Program-made: the position numbers and the translations under genes
Assembly: GCA_026119855.1 (NCBI GenBank)
Contig: JAOWBW010001823.1
Coordinates: forward strand, 62,001-126,000
Direction of reading: 5' to 3'
DNA: 64,000 bases
Source: Campanula takesimana
Lineage: Eukaryota > Streptophyta > Magnoliopsida > Asterales > Campanulaceae
In this document: in pieces, positions 59,907 through 64,000 of the stretch
Layout: every line of letters begins with the position of its first letter
How positions within the stretch are numbered: the first letter of the stretch is position 1
Notes under the pieces: generated by a model
What the model was told of the DNA's origin: nothing
What the model saw: the letters and a program-made list of their open reading frames with translations, nothing else
The model's database searches: none

Positions 59907-60533
59907 TTGGTTGAGAAACAGACAGGTAGACCCATTAAGAAACTGAGAACAAATAATGGCCTTGAGTTTGTCGAAAAGGAGATTACTGAATTTTGTAAAA
60001 ATGAAGGTATCGGTCGACACAGGACGTGTGTAGGGAAACCCAAACAGAATGGTGTTGCAGAAAGGATGAACCGCACGTTGTTAGAAAGGGCTCGGTGCTT
60101 GTTGTCACAAGCAGGGTTAGGTAAAGAATTTTAGGCGGAGGCGATTAGTATGACTGCTTACATGGCTAATCATTCTCTTAATTCTAGTATTGGGATGAAA
60201 ACTCCGGTGGAGATGTGGTCGGGCTCTCCAGGAGATTACTCAAGATTGCGTATTTTTGGGTGTCCCGCCTATGCTTATGTGAACAACGAAAATAAATTGG
60301 AGCCAAGAGCCAAAAAGTGTGTCTTTGTTGGCTATACTACTGGAGTGAAGGGATTCAGGTTATGGGATCCAGTTTCATCTAACTTCCTGATGAGTAGAGA
60401 TGTCACTTTTAATGAATCTCTACTTCTCCGTGAGGAAAAGGGTTCTGCAGAACGGTTACACAAACAGGTGGAGACAGACGGAGATGATACAGAAAGGGTG
60501 GAAATAGACTTAGATGTAAAAAGATATATCTGA
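59907..60533 (+). pseudogene. Copia integrase C-terminal segment (stops, catalytic change)
   Basis: Same frame as the gag segment. The motif that normally carries the second catalytic Asp reads RTNNGLEF, so Asp is replaced by Asn; the Glu in NGVAERMN is kept. A TAG at 60132-60134 (GKEF then stop) interrupts it, and the rest (60150-60533) has the usual LRIFGCPAYAYV and KCVFVGY. The frame is lost in an A run near 60520. Confidence 0.88.
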
Positions 60534-61352
60534 TGAAGCAACTCTAATTGATGCTCCAGGTCAAGAGGAGGAGACCAACAAGCAGGTTGAGACTATCAGT
60601 GATATTGGTAGAGGAAAGAGGGATAAAAGACCTTCGGTTAGATATGGTTTTGAGGAGATGGTGGATTATGCATTGTCCGCTGCTGAAACAGTAAATGTGC
60701 ATGAACCAGTCTCTTACAAGGAAGCCATGTCGTGTGATGACTCTGTAAAATGGTCGGTTTCTATGGAAGAAGAGATGGTATCTTTCATGAAAAATAAGAC
60801 ATGGGAACTTGTTAGACCACCACCGAAGAAGAAATTAGTCAGCTGCAAGTGGGTCTACAAGTTCAAGGAAGGTACTTCGGGTATTGAGGAAGCACGGTAA
60901 AAGCAAGGCTAGTTGCTCGGGGCTTTACTCAAGTCGAAGGTATAGACTACAATGAGATATTTTCACCGGTTGTTAGACACACATCTATTCGCACCTTGTT
61001 GAGCATTGTGGCGATGCAAGATCTAAAGCTTGAGCAGTTAGATGTAAAAACGGCTTTTTTACATGGGGAGCTTGAGGAGGAGAGCTACATGCGCCAGCCT
61101 GGAAGGTTTGTTGTCGAGGGTAAGGAGGATCATGTTTGCCTGTTGAAGAGATCCTTGTATGGTTTGAAGCAGTCACCTCGACAGTGGTATAAAAGGTTCG
61201 ACACTTTTATGGTTACCCATGGTTTTGCTAGGAGTGAATTTGATAGTTGTATTTACTTGAAGGGTTGTAGTGATGGCACATTGATTTATCTTGTATTATA
61301 TGTCGATGACATGCTTGTGGCTACAAAAGATATCAATGATGTCAACAGGTGA
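60534..61352 (+). pseudogene. Copia reverse transcriptase segment (frameshifted)
   Basis: RT is spread over frames: 60658-60900 (MEEEMVSFMKNKTWELV, SCKWVYKFK), a frameshift at about 60898, then about 60902-61352 (KARLVARGFTQVEGIDYNE, QLDVKTAFLHGELEEE, LYVDDML). The catalytic YVDD is present. A third frame change occurs near 61349. Confidence 0.88.
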
Positions 61353-62266
61353 ATTTGATGTTGCAAAGTGAGTTTGAGATGAAGGATTTAGGTGCTTCAA
61401 AGAAGATTCTTGGCATGGAGATTGAACGGGATCCAAAGAAGGGACTCTTGTACTTGTCGCAAGAAAAGTATGTGAAGAGGGTTCTAGAACGATTCAATAT
61501 GAAGGATGCCAAATCTGTAAGTACTCCTTTAGCATCTCACTTTCGGTTATCTTATTTAGATAGTCCCAAGTCTAAAGATGATATGGATTATATGTCACGT
61601 GTTCCATATTCAAATGATGTTGGGTGTATTACGTATGCTATGGTTTGTACTCGACCTGATATCGCTCAGGCAGTGAGCGTTATGAGTCGATACATGGGGA
61701 ATCCGGGGAGGGAGCATTGGAATGTTGTTAAGTGGATTCTGAGATACTTGAGTGGTACACCAGGTTTATGCATTGTATATGTCAAGAACAGTGATGGTTT
61801 TGTTGGGTGTGTTGATTCAGATTGGGGCGGAAATCTTGATGACAGAAAATCTACAACGGGGTATGTGTTTTGTCTTGGTGGTTCCGCAATTAGTTGGAAA
61901 TCTGGATTGCAGGAAGTCACGACATTGTCTACTGCCGAGGCTGAGTATATGGCTATAATAGAGGCAGTCAAGGAAGCCAAATGGCTTGGTGGCTTGGTTC
62001 ATGAACTTGGTATTGTTCAAGGTGCTCCTGAGGTTTTCAATGATAGCCAAAGTGCTATTTGTTTGGGAAAGAATCAGAATTCTTTCCGTAGGAGAACGAA
62101 GCACATTGATATAAAATATCACTTCGTGAGGACTATAATAGCGAATGGTGAAGTGGTTCTGAAGAAGGTTGATACAGTTGACAACCCAGCGGATATGCTG
62201 ACAAAGCCTGTGCAAATTACTAAGTTCGAGCATTGCTTGAACTTAGTTGGGGTTACTAGTCATTGA
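61349..62266 (+). CDS. Copia RT C-terminus and RNase H segment
   Basis: 305 open codons: MKDLGASKKILGMEI, VPYSNDVGCITYAMVCTRPD, RNase H with GCVDSDWGGNLDDRKS, TAEAEYMA, NDSQSAICLGKN and HIDIKYHFVR, ending TKPVQITKFEHCLNLVGVTSH. Complete at its C-terminus. Confidence 0.9.
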   Translation: MNLMLQSEFEMKDLGASKKILGMEIERDPKKGLLYLSQEKYVKRVLERFNMKDAKSVSTPLASHFRLSYLDSPKSKDDMDYMSRVPYSNDVGCITYAMVCTRPDIAQAVSVMSRYMGNPGREHWNVVKWILRYLSGTPGLCIVYVKNSDGFVGCVDSDWGGNLDDRKSTTGYVFCLGGSAISWKSGLQEVTTLSTAEAEYMAIIEAVKEAKWLGGLVHELGIVQGAPEVFNDSQSAICLGKNQNSFRRRTKHIDIKYHFVRTIIANGEVVLKKVDTVDNPADMLTKPVQITKFEHCLNLVGVTSH

Positions 62267-62352
62267 TGCCCTTTGGGGCGGGGCGGTGGAGAGAGATAGG
62301 GATGTTCCCTCTGTTTACTAGTTTTTCGGGATTGATCGTCAAGGTGGAGAAT

Positions 62353-62903
62353 TGTTGGGTGACTCTCAATTATTCTGGGCAATATGTTCGCAGACAACAG
62401 TGCTGGGCGGCCGCCCAAGTGGCTATGGGCGACCGCACAGAAGGCCTTATTCAACACCAGATTTGTTTCAGACTGTTTGGGCGACCGCACTGGCAAAACT
62501 GGGCGGCCGCACATGTGTCGGGCTGGACAGAGGTGATTCCGAATCTAGGAAGGATTAGATTTGTCGAATCCGGGTAGGATTGGGTTTTAGGCTAGACTTA
62601 TAAAAGCTGTCATGCGTGTCTTATTTTATTATTGCAACCTTGAGAGGGTTAGAGAGAAAAGCTAGGGTATTCATTATTGAGAGATTGTGAGATTGTGTGA
62701 TTGATTATCACCTTGTTATCTCCTTGTACTCTTGTTTGATTATAATGGATTGTTCTCCATCGCCCGTGTTTTTTTACTCTTCTTGTTTAGAAGGGTTTTC
62801 CACGTAAATCTCTATGTTCATTTGTTTTCAATATTGCTTTTCTTTAGTATTTTATGCTTCAATATTTGCAAGATATTTAATTGTTAGATCATCAATCCTA
62901 ACA
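62353..62903 (+). repeat. 3' LTR of the downstream copia
   Basis: 551 bp, TGTTGGGTGACTC...AATCCTAACA. Several substitutions and small indels separate it from the 5' LTR. The GC-rich motifs are at 62405, 62427, 62479 and 62501. Confidence 0.93.
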
Positions 62904-62932
62904 CTTATAGTGATAAGAATGTCAGTTAGTTA

Positions 62933-63115
62933 GGAGCAATGCTAGGGGCACAAAATAAAGTCACAAAATCTTGCTCACAACATGAGGTGACGATATTTTA
63001 TTGGTTTTATCGATAATAGACCCGCCACACTCTAATTGAAAACACCAATAAAGTCTTTACACCTAGGATTTTGTGAGCAAGTTTTTGTGACTTTATTGTG
63101 CCCCTAGTATTATTC
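62933..63115. mobile_element. hAT-like MITE, 3' flank of unit 3
   Basis: Same insertion as at 21211 with several substitutions, matching the greater divergence of this flank. Confidence 0.75.
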
Positions 63116-63435
63116 GACAGTTAATCATGTGTTATTGTATAAGAGTGTCAGTTGTAATGTTTAAGAGTTTCAATCCACGTGTTATTGAGTTCCACTTCAT
63201 TTGTTTAAACTTTAAAGAATGTGAGTGCATGTGTTTAAGAGTGTCAGTTGTAGTGTTTAAGAGTGTTAGTTGTACTGTTTAAGATAGCCTGTGCATTTGT
63301 TTTAGATAGTGCCAGAGCATCTGTTAAAGAGTGTCTATGGTAGTGGTGTTGTGTTGTTAAGTTTCAGTTATTTACAAAAATATCAGTGTTCATTTTAAAA
63401 GAATTGCAAGTTATTTATAAAAGTGCACTGCGTTT

Positions 63436-63685
63436 GGGATTTCGAACTGTTCCACCGAGCAGTTAGCTGCACCCGTGCACCGCGTGAAAGTTACACAACG
63501 TTTGTGAGTTAGCTCCTGCAAATGTAAAACGTGTACTGCAAATGTAAAACGTTTCTCAGATAGCTCCCGATTTCGGACGTTTTTACATTGTGTAGTGCAA
63601 TAAAAACGTTGTGTAGAAAACGTTTTACATAACGTATGTAACTTTCATCCGGTGCAGCTAATTTCGGTGCAGCGGTTCTGGGTCC
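63436..63685. mobile_element. 250-bp MITE-like insertion in unit 3
   Basis: Flanked by a perfect 8-bp repeat CTGCGTTT (63428-63435, 63686-63693). The ends are imperfectly inverted (GTTAGCTGCACC near the left, GGTGCAGCTAATT near the right), and the interior has repeated AACGTTTT/TGTAAAACG motifs. Units 1 and 2 lack it (GCACTGCAAGTTTGAAAGG). Confidence 0.65.
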
Positions 63686-63984
63686 CTGCGTTTGAAAGGA
63701 GTGCAAATTATTTTAATAAAGTCACCGCACATCTTTAAAACAAATTTTACTTATTTACAAAAATATTGCGTGCATTATAAAATCATATTGTTAAATTTTG
63801 TGAACTATTTTTAATGTGAACTTTTTTTTTTCGGTTTGAGTGTTTAGAAAGAAAAACAAATGCGAATCACAAAAAAAGAAGATAATGGTTAGAAACTTTT
63901 TTTATGTTGTTTTACTAAACACACTTTCCTGCTTTGATTCCATTATGTGAATGCGAAAAAGGAGAAGGAAAGAGAAACGTAAAC

Positions 63985-64000
63985 TATAACGACCCAAACT
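63985..64000. other. End of homology at the right edge
   Basis: After GAAACGTAAAC the sequence switches to TATAACGACCCAAACT, unlike 22784 onward in unit 1. Too short to tell an insertion from the array border. Confidence 0.4.

Larger units (their letters stand above)
57708..62903 (+). mobile_element. Degenerate Ty1/copia retrotransposon downstream of copy 3
   Basis: 5196 bp, TG...CA ends, target duplication CTTAT (57703-57707, 62904-62908); unit 1 shows the empty site at about 21182. The primer-binding site TGGTATCTAGAGC follows the 5' LTR and a purine-rich tract (GGTGGAGAA) precedes the 3' LTR. Domain order gag, protease, integrase, RT, RNase H. Overall it resembles the Tnt1/Tork group. Several stops and frameshifts make it non-autonomous now. 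Confidence 0.96.
42490..63984. repeat. Tandem unit 3 of the F-box/LRR array
   Basis: It starts at the shared motif. It carries the only intact gene copy and a Ty1/copia element in the 3' flank. Its 3' flank is more diverged than those of units 1 and 2 and lacks the 749-bp hAT-like insertion. Similarity to unit 1 stops at 63984, corresponding to about 22783, only 16 bases before the window ends. Confidence 0.8.

Overview
This window is nuclear DNA of a flowering plant, most likely a eudicot. Genes have many introns with plant-type GT/AG borders, spacers are AT-rich, and Stowaway-type and hAT-like MITEs, Ty1/copia elements and a Pack-MULE-like element are frequent. I cannot name the species from sequence alone.

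Layout. (1) 1-3853, minus strand: the first four coding exons of a MO25/CAB39-like scaffold gene, which runs off the left edge. (2) 4200-4638: a GAGCTCG-rich inverted-repeat element. (3) 4788-63984: a three-unit tandem array (about 4788-24232, 24233-42489, 42490-63984). Each unit carries one eight-exon gene for an F-box/LRR protein of the plant FBL4 type, preceded by a decayed extra copy of its own promoter and exon 1.

The three gene copies are not equivalent. Copy 1 (7510-20693) has a 1-bp deletion in exon 3 and a 4.9-kb Ty1/copia element in intron 6. Copy 2 (28998-38949) has a 1-bp deletion in exon 4. Only copy 3 (47252-57203) has all eight exons open, predicting 601 aa. Copies 2 and 3 share a 1.8-kb Pack-MULE-like element in intron 6, carrying UDP-glycosyltransferase fragments and bounded by an exact 9-bp target duplication. 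Copy 1 keeps the empty site.

The pattern of shared insertions and substitutions shows that copy 2 is a chimera. It matches copy 3 from the promoter into the last exon and matches copy 1 from the 3' UTR onward. One unequal crossover in the last exon or 3' UTR of an ancestral two-gene array explains this. Copies 2 and 3 also share a non-autonomous LTR element at the unit junction, and a second, degenerate Ty1/copia element sits 504 bp beyond the stop of copy 3.

Functionally, the FBL4-type gene should encode the substrate-recognition subunit of an SCF ubiquitin ligase, and the MO25-like gene a kinase scaffold. Nothing in the sequence links the two. The rest of the window is mobile DNA and its remains. 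All exon borders were read by eye from splice signals and expected protein continuity; no alignment or transcript data were available.
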